64,000 bases of DNA from Yoonia sp. (GCF_017854565.1 NZ_JAFMHJ010000009.1:23970-87969); one strand, 5' to 3'; shown: positions 17,794-26,342, counted from the first letter of the stretch. Notes: generated from the sequence alone by a model not told the origin. Made by a program: numbers and translations.

Positions 17794-18992
17794 CGCTTCA
17801 CCAAACTCCACTGCGTCACCGGCATCAACGGGCGCCAGCCGGTCAGTCGGCCCACAGGCTCCGCACGATGCACCGACAGCTTGACCAGATCACCACCATG
17901 CAGCTTGTGCAGCGCAAACAGCTCCGCCTCACTTTCCAGCGTCACCGCATTGGCCACCAACCGGCCCAGCGGGCGCAGCGCGGCCCAAGCCGCATCAAAC
18001 GTCGCCCGGCTCAGGCCGCCACCAATGAAAATCGCATCCGGCGCATCCAGCCCCATCAGGGCCTCCGGCACCGTTCCATCAATCAGTTCCAGCTTCGGCG
18101 CGCCCAGCGCCAGCGCATTCGCCGCCGCCATCGCACGCCGATCCGCACGGGGTTCGATCCCCACAGCGCGTGCATAACGCGCCGCGCGCATCCACTCGAT
18201 CGCCACAGATCCGCAGCCACAGCCGATATCCCACAAAAGCGCACCGCGCATCGGCATCAGCTTGGCCAGCGTCGCCGCGCGCACCTCTTGCTTGGTCATC
18301 GTGCCATCTGACACAAACAAATCATCGGCCAGCCCCGGCACCCGCGGCAGCAATGCCGCATCCGGCGCCGCCACACAGTCCACCGCCAGCGTATTGAACG
18401 CAGGCACCACATGATCCCAGCTTGCGGCAATCCCGTCAAAGCGCGCCTCGTCCTTGCCGCCCATCGCAGCCAATACCGTCATGCGCGACTGACCAAACCC
18501 GCGCTCTGTCAAAAACCGCGCAATCTGCCCCGGTGTCTCGGCACCGGTCGTCAGTATCAGCAACCTCACATCGGGCTGAATAAACGCGATCATCTGCTCC
18601 ACCGGACGGCCATGCACGGTCAGCGTTTCCACATCCGGCAACGACCACCCCATGCGTGCTGCGGCCAGTTGAAACGCGCTTAGCTGCGGATGATAGACGA
18701 TCTCGGCAGGATCAATCGCGCGGCCAATCCGGGCGCCGATCGAAAACCACAGCGGATCACCCGTGACCAACACGACCGCCCTGCGGCCCCGCAAACCCGA
18801 AATCGTCTCGATCATCGCGTTGAACGGGGATGGCCAGGCGATCCGCTCCGCCGCGACATTTCCCGTCAGGTCGTGATGGCGATCACCGCCGACGATCACC
18901 TCGGCGGCTTCGACCACGGCACGGGTCGCGGGCAGCAGGCCATCCAGCCCGTCCTCGCCAATCCCGACGATATGCAACCAAGGATCAGACAT
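17790..18992 (-). CDS. cobL: Precorrin-6Y C(5,15)-methyltransferase, decarboxylating
   Basis: A 400-residue two-domain enzyme equal to CbiE plus CbiT. Residues about 1-200 form the CbiE-type methylase (VGIGEDGLDGL, LVTGDPLWFSIG). Residues about 225-400 are the CbiT class I methylase with SAM motif DIGCGCGS (255-262). It methylates C-5 and C-15 and removes the acetate carboxyl to make precorrin-8X, which the next enzyme in the operon, CobH, uses. The start MSDPWLHIVGIG overlaps the end of cobH by eight bases. Confidence 0.96.
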   Translation of the reverse strand: MSDPWLHIVGIGEDGLDGLLPATRAVVEAAEVIVGGDRHHDLTGNVAAERIAWPSPFNAMIETISGLRGRRAVVLVTGDPLWFSIGARIGRAIDPAEIVYHPQLSAFQLAAARMGWSLPDVETLTVHGRPVEQMIAFIQPDVRLLILTTGAETPGQIARFLTERGFGQSRMTVLAAMGGKDEARFDGIAASWDHVVPAFNTLAVDCVAAPDAALLPRVPGLADDLFVSDGTMTKQEVRAATLAKLMPMRGALLWDIGCGCGSVAIEWMRAARYARAVGIEPRADRRAMAAANALALGAPKLELIDGTVPEALMGLDAPDAIFIGGGLSRATFDAAWAALRPLGRLVANAVTLESEAELFALHKLHGGDLVKLSVHRAEPVGRLTGWRPLMPVTQWSLVKR

Positions 18993-19620
18993 CTTCCGGC
19001 AACCCCGCAGCCAAAGCATTCACCGCAGCCGACGCCATCGCCGACCCCCCGCGCCTGCCGCGCAGGGCCACAAATTCACACCCGCGCGGATTGCCCGCCA
19101 GTTCCGCCTTGCTTTCGGCAGCACCGACAAACCCCACCGGAAACCCAAGGATCACCGCAGGTTTGGGCCAGCCCGCATCCAGCAGCTCCAGCAAATGAAA
19201 CAGCGCCGTGGGTGCATTGCCAATCGCCACGACCGCGCCCGCAATCCGGTCACGCCACAACTCGACCGCCGCCGCCGACCGGGTATTGCCGATCTCTTGC
19301 GCCAGCGCGGGAACGCCGGGGTCGTTCAATGTGACCACCACGTCGTTGCCGCGCGGCAGATACCGCCGAATGATCCCCGCCCCGACCATCTCGCAATCGC
19401 ACAGGACCGGCGCACCGGCCTGCAACGCGGCATGGCCCGCCGCACGCGCACCGGGTGAAAACGCCAGCCGATCCGCGATTTCAACCATGCCGCACGAATG
19501 GATCAACCGCGTGACCAATGGCTGCATATCCGGCGCGAACCGCTCAAGCCTTGCCTCGGCGCGCACCATGGCAAAGCTTTGCGCATAAATCGCGGCAGGA
19601 TTGGTCTCGTAGGGTCTCAC
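18985..19620 (-). CDS. cobH: Precorrin-8X methylmutase
   Basis: A 211-residue enzyme that moves the C-11 methyl group to C-12, giving hydrogenobyrinate. The catalytic His is seen in TRLIHSCGMVE (His about 41, matching CobH His43). Other family segments are VLCDCEMVGAGI and GFPVGFVGAAESKAEL. The gene starts with GTG (encoding RPYETNPAAIYAQSF) in a GTGA overlap with cbiX; longer upstream frames are read-through of cbiX out of frame. Part of the overlapping cobalamin operon. Confidence 0.96.
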   Translation of the reverse strand: MRPYETNPAAIYAQSFAMVRAEARLERFAPDMQPLVTRLIHSCGMVEIADRLAFSPGARAAGHAALQAGAPVLCDCEMVGAGIIRRYLPRGNDVVVTLNDPGVPALAQEIGNTRSAAAVELWRDRIAGAVVAIGNAPTALFHLLELLDAGWPKPAVILGFPVGFVGAAESKAELAGNPRGCEFVALRGRRGGSAMASAAVNALAAGLPEDV

Positions 19621-20810
19621 GCCTTGGTTTTCCGCGCGCTTTCCGGCCCATGCGGATGTGCCGCGTGGGGGTAGGTGGCGTGATGATGGTGATCGTGATC
19701 GTGGGCGTGGCCATGCGCGTGGGCATGATCGTGATGATCCTGCGCCTGCAACCGGCACAGGCCCGTGCAAAACGTGTCGCACAGCGCACAATCTGCCACG
19801 TTCGACCCCGGCGCATTCGCGCCTTGACCCTCGACATGGTGGTGGTGGCTTTCCTGCACCGCGCCGACCTCGGCCTCGAACCCCAGAACCTGGGTGCGAT
19901 ATTTGCACAGCACGCAGGTCGGCGGCGGCACGGCCCCAAAGGCGGGATGGCTCCGGTCGGCGACACTGATCTTGCGGCTCTCACCATCCTCAAGCGCAAG
20001 CACCTGACTGCGATAGCCGCAAATGCCGCAGTTCGGCGGTGGCGTATCGCTGTCCTGCTCCATAATCCGCTCGGCAAACGTCTCGAGCACCTTGGGATGA
20101 TCCCCCAGATAGCCCGCTTTCACGAACTGAATACCAGGATGTTCGGCGGCGACCTGATCCGTGAACCCATAAATCCGGTCGATCAAAATCCCCGAGAACA
20201 AGAAGTAAGGGAAAACAATCACCCGCTTGTAGGGCAAAAGCGCGACATGCTGCAGGCACGGTTCCACCAGCGGAAATGTCACCCCCGAATAGCCCACTTC
20301 GCACCAGCCAAAGCCCATACCTTCCTGAACCATCCGCGCCACCTTGGCGACATTGCCATTGGCATCAGGGTCCGATGCACCGCGCCCGATGACAACCAGA
20401 CAGGTCTCGGCCAGCGGCAGCGCGCCGTATTTCGTGTTGGCCCGGTCGACGGCTTCGCGCACACGCCCTGCGGCAGCGGCGATCATCTTGGGGTCGATGC
20501 CCAGCTCGCGACCATAGCTGACGTTCATCCCGTGCTTGGCGGCATAGGTGTTCAGCACCGTGGGAATATCGTTCTTGGCATGCATCGCGGCAAACAACAT
20601 GCCGGGCACCGCCAAAATCCGCGTGCAACCCGCCGCGCGCAGCTTGTCCAGACCATCGCGGATCACCGGATTGGCGAACTCCAGATAGCCATAATCAGTC
20701 ATCCAATCGTCCGGCAGATACGCAGGCAGCTTTTGCGCCAACGTGGCAAATTCATCGACCGCCGACTGGCTGCGCGACCCGTGGCCGCAAATCATCACAC
20801 CGGTTTTCAT
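19617..20810 (-). CDS. cbiX: Sirohydrochlorin cobaltochelatase-like protein, long form with Cys and His-rich tail
   Basis: A 397-residue protein with two chelatase-like halves (residues 1-250), starting MKTGVMICGHGSRSQS with a metal-binding His. The C-terminal 140 residues hold two copies of CxxCxYRxQVL (261-270 and 299-308), a CALCDTFCTGLC cluster (341-352) and a long His/Asp stretch (358-388). Long CbiX proteins with an Fe-S motif and His-rich region are known to insert cobalt into sirohydrochlorin. Here the gene is coupled to cobH (GTGA) and to the small membrane gene (ATGA). Whether it inserts cobalt early, or acts in cobalt storage or siroheme synthesis, is open because cobN is also present. 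Confidence 0.88.
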   Translation of the reverse strand: MKTGVMICGHGSRSQSAVDEFATLAQKLPAYLPDDWMTDYGYLEFANPVIRDGLDKLRAAGCTRILAVPGMLFAAMHAKNDIPTVLNTYAAKHGMNVSYGRELGIDPKMIAAAAGRVREAVDRANTKYGALPLAETCLVVIGRGASDPDANGNVAKVARMVQEGMGFGWCEVGYSGVTFPLVEPCLQHVALLPYKRVIVFPYFLFSGILIDRIYGFTDQVAAEHPGIQFVKAGYLGDHPKVLETFAERIMEQDSDTPPPNCGICGYRSQVLALEDGESRKISVADRSHPAFGAVPPPTCVLCKYRTQVLGFEAEVGAVQESHHHHVEGQGANAPGSNVADCALCDTFCTGLCRLQAQDHHDHAHAHGHAHDHDHHHHATYPHAAHPHGPESARKTKA

Positions 20811-21013
20811 GCCATTTCCTCTTCCATCTCTTCTTCGGGCTCTTCTTTGGCCTTCTTGCCCTTCAAAGCGCCCCAGATCGCGGCCAGCCCGGCCAACCCG
20901 ATCGCCGCACCGGCAACCCAATGATCATGCCCCGCCACATCCGCCCAATGGCCGGGATGGGCCGCAGCCGCAGACCCGGCAAACACCAACATCAAAGAAT
21001 AAAGAAAACGCAT
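20807..21013 (-). CDS. Small membrane protein leading the cobalamin operon
   Basis: A 68-residue protein with a signal peptide (MRFLYSLMLVFAGSAAAAHP), a His-bearing periplasmic segment (HPGHWADVAGHDHW), one membrane helix (VAGAAIGLAGLAAIWGALKG) and an acidic tail of Glu and Met. It is the first gene of the cbiX-cobHLIJM unit and overlaps cbiX by four bases. A GGAGG precedes the ATG. The His/Asp segment suggests metal contact at the membrane, perhaps cobalt, but this is inference. I recall similar small proteins annotated as DUF6732; that label is uncertain. Confidence 0.75.
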   Translation of the reverse strand: MRFLYSLMLVFAGSAAAAHPGHWADVAGHDHWVAGAAIGLAGLAAIWGALKGKKAKEEPEEEMEEEMA

Positions 21014-21306
21014 CGGTTCCTCCGTTTCATATCACGACCAGAGGCCCGCAAACGGGGTGCAAGGACGATGTGGCGCTGTGGTCCCCGTCTTGGGTCAACC
21101 GTCACACCTCCAACCTTTCTGGCCCATAGGGCTTCGTCTCGCGGTTGGTATATGTGGGCAGGCCCAGCGCTGCAAACGGTTAAACGCCGCACCATGGGCA
21201 AATCCCGACATGTGCAAAAATGCAAAGGCACCTGCGCCTTCGCGCGGGTTGGTGAATTTCTGCGGTGGCGCTACACCGCGTTCAAGCAATGAAACAGGAG
21301 GCCGCG
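21014..21306. other. Divergent intergenic region, no gene seen
   Basis: About 290 bases lie between the start of the minus-strand cobalamin operon and the plus-strand GST gene. It must hold both promoters. I looked for a cobalamin riboswitch on the minus strand (B12 box AGCCAGGAGACC, GCCACTG core) and see none. No convincing small gene or hairpin was found. Confidence 0.5.
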
Positions 21307-22281
21307 ATGGGTCAGTTGGTTGATGGCGTCTGGCATGACGTCTGGTACGATACGAAACAATCCGGCGGGGCCTTCGTCCGTGCCAATGCCACATTCCGCA
21401 ACTGGATCACGGCGGACGGGTCTGCCGGGCCATCGGGCACCGGCGGTTTCAAAGCGGAATCAGGGCGTTACCACCTTTATGTGTCCTACGCCTGCCCATG
21501 GGCACACCGCACGCTGATCTTCCGCACCATCAAAGGGCTGACCGATCACATCAGCATCTCGGCGGTCCACCCCGACATGCTGACCGAAGGCTGGACGTTT
21601 GAAACGGACGACAAGGGCGCAACCGGGGACACCCTGTTCGGACTCCCCTACGCCCGCGACATCTATCTGCGCGCAAAACCTGACATGTCGGGCCGGGTGA
21701 CGGTGCCGATCCTGTGGGACAAACAGCAAAACACCATCGTCTCCAACGAATCATCCGAAATCATCCGGATGTTCAACAGTGCGTTCGACGATATCACCGG
21801 CAACACCGATGATTACTGGCCGCAGGATCTGCGCGCCGCGATAGAACCCGTAAACGACCGGATCTACGACACGGTCAACAACGGTGTCTACAAATCCGGC
21901 TTTGCGACAACACAAGATGCCTACGACAGCGCGGTGCATCCGCTGTTCGACAGCCTTGATTGGCTGGAAACCCGTCTTGGCGAAAACCGTTACCTGATGG
22001 GCGACAAGATAACCGAGGCCGACTGGCGCCTTTGGACCACATTGGTCCGCTTCGACCCGGTCTACCACCTGCACTTCAAATGTAACCGCAAGCGGATCAT
22101 GGACTATCCCAACCTGATGGGCTTCACCCGCGAGCTATACCAATGGCCGGGGGTCGCAGCGACGGTGAACATGGATCATATCGTGCGGCACTACCACTAC
22201 AGCCACGACACCATCAATCCACACCGCATCATTCCGATCAACCCGATCATTGATCTGAACGCTACGCACGGGCGTGGGTAA
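21307..22281 (+). CDS. Glutathionyl-hydroquinone reductase-like glutathione S-transferase
   Basis: A 324-residue Xi-class GST of the YqjG/ECM4/PcpF type. Such enzymes reduce glutathionyl-hydroquinones to free hydroquinones with glutathione. The catalytic Cys lies in SYACPWAHR (about Cys63), and GRVTVPILWDKQ with SNESSEIIRMFN gives the glutathione-binding part. The C-terminal helical domain ends with the family-typical PHRIIPINP. A perfect AGGAGG five bases before the ATG sets the start. The gene is monocistronic; its 3' end overlaps the convergent receiver-domain gene by 20 bases. Confidence 0.93.
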   Translation: MGQLVDGVWHDVWYDTKQSGGAFVRANATFRNWITADGSAGPSGTGGFKAESGRYHLYVSYACPWAHRTLIFRTIKGLTDHISISAVHPDMLTEGWTFETDDKGATGDTLFGLPYARDIYLRAKPDMSGRVTVPILWDKQQNTIVSNESSEIIRMFNSAFDDITGNTDDYWPQDLRAAIEPVNDRIYDTVNNGVYKSGFATTQDAYDSAVHPLFDSLDWLETRLGENRYLMGDKITEADWRLWTTLVRFDPVYHLHFKCNRKRIMDYPNLMGFTRELYQWPGVAATVNMDHIVRHYHYSHDTINPHRIIPINPIIDLNATHGRG

Positions 22282-22636
22282 CGCTGCCATAGTGATGAAC
22301 GATCTCGGCCAAATCCTTGGCCGGGGTCGTGGTTTCAATGAATGCACGTGCATTGGCGCTGTGACGAAAGATCGACCCGTCTGAAAAGAATGTCGTGTCG
22401 GTCACAAAGACCACATTAGCGTCCGGCTGACGGAACTGCGCCAAATCCGCAACCGTCAGCGCACTGCCCTCACGCAGCACCAGATCAAGAACGATCACGT
22501 CGAATACTGTGGTTTCAATCAGGTTCAGCGCCCGTGCCCCGGTCTGTACAAGAACGACGTTCGCATCCAGACGCTCCAGGTGCCGTTTCCACAGCTCCCC
22601 CAGGTTCGCATTGCTCTGGACAATAAGGACGCGCAT
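22262..22636 (-). CDS. Stand-alone response regulator receiver domain, atypical
   Basis: A 124-residue CheY-like protein with no output domain. The phospho-acceptor Asp is likely Asp51 in VIVLDLVL. The acidic pair that normally binds Mg near the N-terminus is replaced (VQSNANLG). The conserved Lys before the last helix is also not seen (ARAFIETTTPAKD). It may bind partners without normal phosphorylation. No kinase gene is nearby. Confidence 0.75.
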   Translation of the reverse strand: MRVLIVQSNANLGELWKRHLERLDANVVLVQTGARALNLIETTVFDVIVLDLVLREGSALTVADLAQFRQPDANVVFVTDTTFFSDGSIFRHSANARAFIETTTPAKDLAEIVHHYGSVTHARA

Positions 22637-22742
22637 GCCGTCTCCGATACTTGGCCGAATTAACTAAGGTAAATGAACAACATGAACCCAAGAAGAATAT
22701 ATAACGAATTAACCTTCTACAAACACAACTCTGCCCAATTTA

Positions 22743-22757
22743 CTAACGAAGTATTAA
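22743..22757. promoter_or_regulatory. Possible CtrA-like site
   Basis: CTAA-CGAAGTA-TTAA differs from the CtrA consensus TTAA-N7-TTAA at one base. It lies in the divergent A+T-rich gap (22637-22858) between the receiver-domain gene and the DUF1636 gene, where GAATTAAC also occurs twice. One near-match is weak evidence. Confidence 0.25.
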
Positions 22758-22858
22758 CGCAGCCCGTGACCCTGTACCAAAGGACAGTGATTGGTCGCAC
22801 ACCTTGCCAAATCAGCAAGAATCCGCTTGAAATGCGATGAAAATTTACGGGCAACACG

Positions 22859-23233
22859 ATGACAACATGGATTACGACCTGCGACACCTGCAAGCGCGCA
22901 GGGTGGGAAGAAGGCGAAATGCGGCAAACCGATGGTGAGTCGCTGGCAGCCCTCATCGAAGCGGCGGCAACCGGCCTGTCCGATATCAGGACCCGCCGGG
23001 TATCGTGCCTGATGGGCTGCAAGCGGGCCTGCAACGTCACGATTCAAGGTGCGGACAAACTCAACTACACTTTGGGGGAATTCGAACCGACAGCCGTTTC
23101 GGCGGCAGGCATCGTCGCCTATGCCATGGCGCACGCCAGCAGCCCCAGCGGTCAGGTCCCCTACCGCGACTGGCCGCAAGCGATCAAAGGCCACTTTGTG
23201 ACCCGCCACCCGCCATTGCCCAAAGACGAATGA
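22859..23233 (+). CDS. DUF1636 metal-binding protein
   Basis: A 124-residue small protein with a thioredoxin-like ferredoxin Cys pattern: C8 and C11 in TTCDTCKRAG, then CLMGCKRACN further on. This is the DUF1636 layout. Members often lie beside cobalamin genes, but their role is unknown; an electron-transfer or metal-delivery role is a guess. It overlaps cobC by four bases (ATGA), so it is made together with an enzyme of the aminopropanol arm. A second, diverged family member is at 32860. Confidence 0.85.
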   Translation: MTTWITTCDTCKRAGWEEGEMRQTDGESLAALIEAAATGLSDIRTRRVSCLMGCKRACNVTIQGADKLNYTLGEFEPTAVSAAGIVAYAMAHASSPSGQVPYRDWPQAIKGHFVTRHPPLPKDE

Positions 23234-24165
23234 AGACACCCCGCGATCACGGCGGCGGCCTTGATGCCGCGATTACCCGGTACGGCGGCACCCGCGCCGA
23301 TTGGCTTGACCTGTCCACCGGGATCAACCCGGTGCCCTACCCCATCCCCACGCTGCCCGCCGATGTCTGGACCGCCCTGCCCGATCAGGCCGCCTTTGAC
23401 CGGCTTTATGGCCTTGCGCGCAGGTTTTGGAACGTCCCGCCCGACGCGACCATCATCGGGGCCTGCGGCGCATCCGCGCTGATCGCGGCGCTGCCACGGA
23501 TGGTGCCCACCGGACAGGTCTGCATCCCCGGCCCCACGTATAACGAACACGGTGCCGCCTTTCGCGCCGCAGGCTGGGCGCTTGGCCAAGCCCCCACAGA
23601 CGCCATCGTCGCGGTCCACCCCAACAACCCCGACGGGCTGCTGTGGACTGCGGATCAACTGACCGCCCCCTTCACGATCATCGACGAAAGCTTTGGCGAT
23701 GTCGCGCCCGATCAATCACTGATCGCACTGGCCGACCGCCCCGGCACGGTCATCCTCAAGAGCTTCGGCAAATTCTGGGGGCTGGCCGGTTTGCGCCTTG
23801 GCTTCGCAATCGGCGATCCCGCAATCATCGCCAGACTGGGCGATATCCTTGGCCCTTGGCAAATTTCAGGCCCCGCCCTGTCCATCGGCGCCGAAGCATT
23901 GGCCGACCCGCAATGGGCCCGCGAAACCCGCGCCCGGCTCACGACCGATGCCGCCCGCCTCGACACGCTACTGGCCTCCAAAGGCGCCAAGATCATCGGC
24001 GGCACCACCCTGTTCCGGCTGTACAAAGTGCAAGACGCCGCCGCCGCCCAAACCCGACTGGCACAAAACCACGTTTGGTCACGCACCTTTCCCTATGCCC
24101 CCGATTGGCTGCGACTGGGCCTGCCCGCGCACGGTCGCTGGGCGCAGTTGGAACAGGCGTTTTGA
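23230..24165 (+). CDS. cobC: L-threonine-O-3-phosphate decarboxylase-like PLP enzyme
   Basis: A 311-residue aminotransferase-fold enzyme (HisC-like). It begins with DHGGGLDAAITRYGG and DLSTGINPVPYP, which are typical of CobC/CobD. PNNPDG is at about 131-136 and the PLP Lys lies in KSFGKFWGLAGLRLG (about Lys181). It makes (R)-1-amino-2-propanol phosphate for the nucleotide loop. Start ATG overlaps the DUF1636 stop, and its own stop overlaps the cbiB start, so the three genes form one coupled unit. Confidence 0.93.
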   Translation: MKTPRDHGGGLDAAITRYGGTRADWLDLSTGINPVPYPIPTLPADVWTALPDQAAFDRLYGLARRFWNVPPDATIIGACGASALIAALPRMVPTGQVCIPGPTYNEHGAAFRAAGWALGQAPTDAIVAVHPNNPDGLLWTADQLTAPFTIIDESFGDVAPDQSLIALADRPGTVILKSFGKFWGLAGLRLGFAIGDPAIIARLGDILGPWQISGPALSIGAEALADPQWARETRARLTTDAARLDTLLASKGAKIIGGTTLFRLYKVQDAAAAQTRLAQNHVWSRTFPYAPDWLRLGLPAHGRWAQLEQAF

Positions 24166-25061
24166 CCCTCCTGCTTGGCATGCTGCTGGATGCCGCATTG
24201 GGCGAACCGCGCTGGCTTTGGACCCGCGCACCGCATCCGGCGGTCCTGATGGGGCGCCTGATCGGATGGTGCGACACCCGGTTCAACCAAGGCGAAACCC
24301 CACGCCGCAACGGCATCCTGACCCTGATCGCGCTCTGCTGTGGCGCCGGGGCACTGGGCCTGATCATCCAGGCCATGCCCTGCCAGATACTCGATGTCAT
24401 CGTGCTGGCGGTCCTGCTTGCCCAACGCTCGCTGGTGCAGCACGTCAGCGCCGTGGCCGACGCCTTGCGCCTGTCGCTGGGTGACGGCAAACGCAGCGTC
24501 GCCATGATCGTCGGGCGCGACACCCGCACGATGGACACCGCCGCCGTCGCCCGCTCCGCCATCGAAAGCGCGGCTGAAAACCTCTCCGACGGCGTCATCG
24601 CCCCGATTTTCTGGTTTGCCGTCGCGGGCCTGCCCGGCCTGCTGATCTACAAGATCACCAATACCGCCGACAGCATGATCGGCTATCGCACGCCAAAGCA
24701 TGCCCGCTTTGGCTGGGCTGCTGCCCGCTTTGACGACCTGCTAAACCTTATCCCGGCGCGGCTGACCGCGCTTTTGATCTGGGCCGTCACAACCCGGCCC
24801 AACCCCATGCTGATCCTCCGCGACGCACCGCTGCACCGTTCGCCCAACGCCGGCTGGCCCGAGGCGGCGATGGCCCACGGGCTCAACATCGCGCTCTGTG
24901 GTCCGCGCAGCTATGACGGCACCCTGCGCGATTATCCTTTCGTCAACGACCGGGGCGCACATGCCCTGACCCCCGATCACATCGACGCAGCCGTCACGAC
25001 CCTGTGGAAAACATGGGGCCTTGCCGCCGCTCTGGCACTGATCATCGCCATTGTGCATTAG
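24162..25061 (+). CDS. cbiB: Adenosylcobinamide-phosphate synthase
   Basis: A 299-residue membrane protein (CbiB, also named CobD in alphaproteobacteria) that attaches aminopropanol phosphate to the corrin ring. Family segments are LLLDAALGEPRWLWTRAPHPAV-like at the N-terminus, ESAAENLSDGVIAPIFWF and YKITNTADSMIGYRTPKHARFG. The start is probably TTG, overlapping the cobC stop; the next in-frame ATG is six codons later. Several hydrophobic helices are present. Completes the DUF1636-cobC-cbiB unit. Confidence 0.95.
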   Translation: MTLLLGMLLDAALGEPRWLWTRAPHPAVLMGRLIGWCDTRFNQGETPRRNGILTLIALCCGAGALGLIIQAMPCQILDVIVLAVLLAQRSLVQHVSAVADALRLSLGDGKRSVAMIVGRDTRTMDTAAVARSAIESAAENLSDGVIAPIFWFAVAGLPGLLIYKITNTADSMIGYRTPKHARFGWAAARFDDLLNLIPARLTALLIWAVTTRPNPMLILRDAPLHRSPNAGWPEAAMAHGLNIALCGPRSYDGTLRDYPFVNDRGAHALTPDHIDAAVTTLWKTWGLAAALALIIAIVH

Positions 25062-25133
25062 GCCCCATCAACTGGATGTTTCATGCGATTTCTGCTTTGA
25101 TCAACCGCAGACACCCCAACAGGACCCCGCGAC

Positions 25134-25502
25134 ATGCCCGCCAACCACAACGGCTTTACCCGCCGCCACCGCACGGCAATCCGACGCCTGCTTATCACCG
25201 TGCTGGCGCTGGCGCTGCTCGGCACGACCTTCTTTGCCGTGCGACTGACCACCGCAACCGCCGTCTGGACCGACCCCGCACGTCAGTTCGAACCCATCGC
25301 GGGCTGGATGACACCGCGCTACGTCGCCATGTCATGGCAGGTGCCCCCCGAAGTCGTCGGTGCAGCGCTGAGTTTGGAACAAGACGGCATGGGGCGCAAA
25401 ATCACGCTGGCTGAACTGGCGGACTTGCGCGGTGTGCCGCTGCACAGCCTGACAGGCGACCTCACGACCGCCATCGCCGCCTACCGGGCGCAGCACCCTT
25501 GA
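25134..25502 (+). CDS. Hypothetical single-pass membrane protein
   Basis: A 122-residue protein with a basic cytoplasmic N-terminus, one membrane helix (LLITVLALALLGTTFFAVRL) and a periplasmic domain with WMTPRYVAMSWQVPPEVVGAAL. No known family recognised. It overlaps the DedA-family gene by four bases (TTGA), and the same pairing suggests linked function at the membrane. The domain from about residue 58 has the look of a small helical fold. Confidence 0.7.
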   Translation: MPANHNGFTRRHRTAIRRLLITVLALALLGTTFFAVRLTTATAVWTDPARQFEPIAGWMTPRYVAMSWQVPPEVVGAALSLEQDGMGRKITLAELADLRGVPLHSLTGDLTTAIAAYRAQHP

Positions 25503-26107
25503 CGGACCTGTTTTTCAGCCTTGTGGCCAACTGGGGCCTATTGATTATCGGCCTCTCGGCCTATTTTTCGTGCCTCGCCATGCCGATCCCCACATTCGCG
25601 GTCATGCTGGCAGGTGGCGCCTTTGCCGCTGCGGGCGATCTGGTGCTGTGGCAGGTGATCACCGTTGCCTATACTGCGGCAGTCGCGGGTGACCAAACCG
25701 GGTTCCAGCTTGGCCGCTTCGGCGGCCAATGGCTGACCGCACGCCTTGTCGACCGCCCCCAACGGGCCGCCCTGTTCGCACGCGCGGTCAAGGTCGTCGA
25801 TCGCTGGGGCACCGTGGGCGTGTTCTTCAGCACTTGGGCTGCAGCCCCGCTTGGCCCCTGGGTCAACTTCGCCGCCGGGGCGGCACGCCTCAGCCGCTGG
25901 CGCTTTACCCTATGGGACGCACTGGGAGAGGCGATCTGGGTCGCCGCTTATGTGTCACTGGGCTATTTCTTCGGCACCCGCCTCGACGCGCTGACCGAAC
26001 TTGTCGCTGACTGGGGGGGCCTGATCACAGCGCTTTGCCTCGCCACTGCAGCCTGCATCGGACTGATCCGCCACACCCAAAACAGCCACAAGCCACCCGA
26101 CCATTAA
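25499..26107 (+). CDS. DedA-family membrane protein
   Basis: A 202-residue inner-membrane protein with four or five hydrophobic segments. The SNARE-associated/DedA pattern is seen as a Gly-rich GDQTGFQLGRFGG, FFSTWAAAPLGPWVNFAAGAARLSRWRF and ALGEAIWVAAYVSLGYFFG. DedA proteins are linked to lipid-carrier recycling and membrane homeostasis. Start is TTG, overlapping the upstream gene. Downstream lie 235 bases without a gene. Confidence 0.85.
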   Translation: MTDLFFSLVANWGLLIIGLSAYFSCLAMPIPTFAVMLAGGAFAAAGDLVLWQVITVAYTAAVAGDQTGFQLGRFGGQWLTARLVDRPQRAALFARAVKVVDRWGTVGVFFSTWAAAPLGPWVNFAAGAARLSRWRFTLWDALGEAIWVAAYVSLGYFFGTRLDALTELVADWGGLITALCLATAACIGLIRHTQNSHKPPDH

Positions 26108-26342
26108 CCATTTCCCGGCGCACGGTGGCTTAAACGTACCAAAGCCGTACACCCGTACATACGCAATCTGCACGGGTTCCGCACGCGATCTTGCAGGTCG
26201 CAGCGCCCTTTTTTTCAACGCATTAACGGCGCAACTGCCCCCGACCGCCATCGCGCGCCCGGACCGGACCGCGCGCGGCCTTAACGGGTTGCGCCCGGCC
26301 CCCGCGCTGTTACCCTCCCCGCTCCACAATCCGGAGAGACCC

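Noticed and set aside
19621..19908. N-terminal extension of CobH into cbiX
   Set aside because: The added 96 residues are Arg/Pro/Ser-rich frame-shifted cbiX; the GTG at 19620 gives the standard CobH length and a GTGA overlap.
21014..21306. Cobalamin riboswitch ahead of the cbiX operon
   Set aside because: Expected here, but neither the B12 box nor the GCCACTG core is seen on the minus strand; only the region at 31332 has them.
23643..24161. N-terminal extension of CbiB reaching back into cobC
   Set aside because: The extension is out-of-frame translation of cobC; the family N-terminus begins at the TTG or ATG near 24162-24180.
26108..26342. T-run near 26207 after a small GCGA/TCGC inverted repeat as a terminator for the DedA gene
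   Set aside because: The stem is only four base pairs and is separated from the T-run by several bases, so it is too weak to call.
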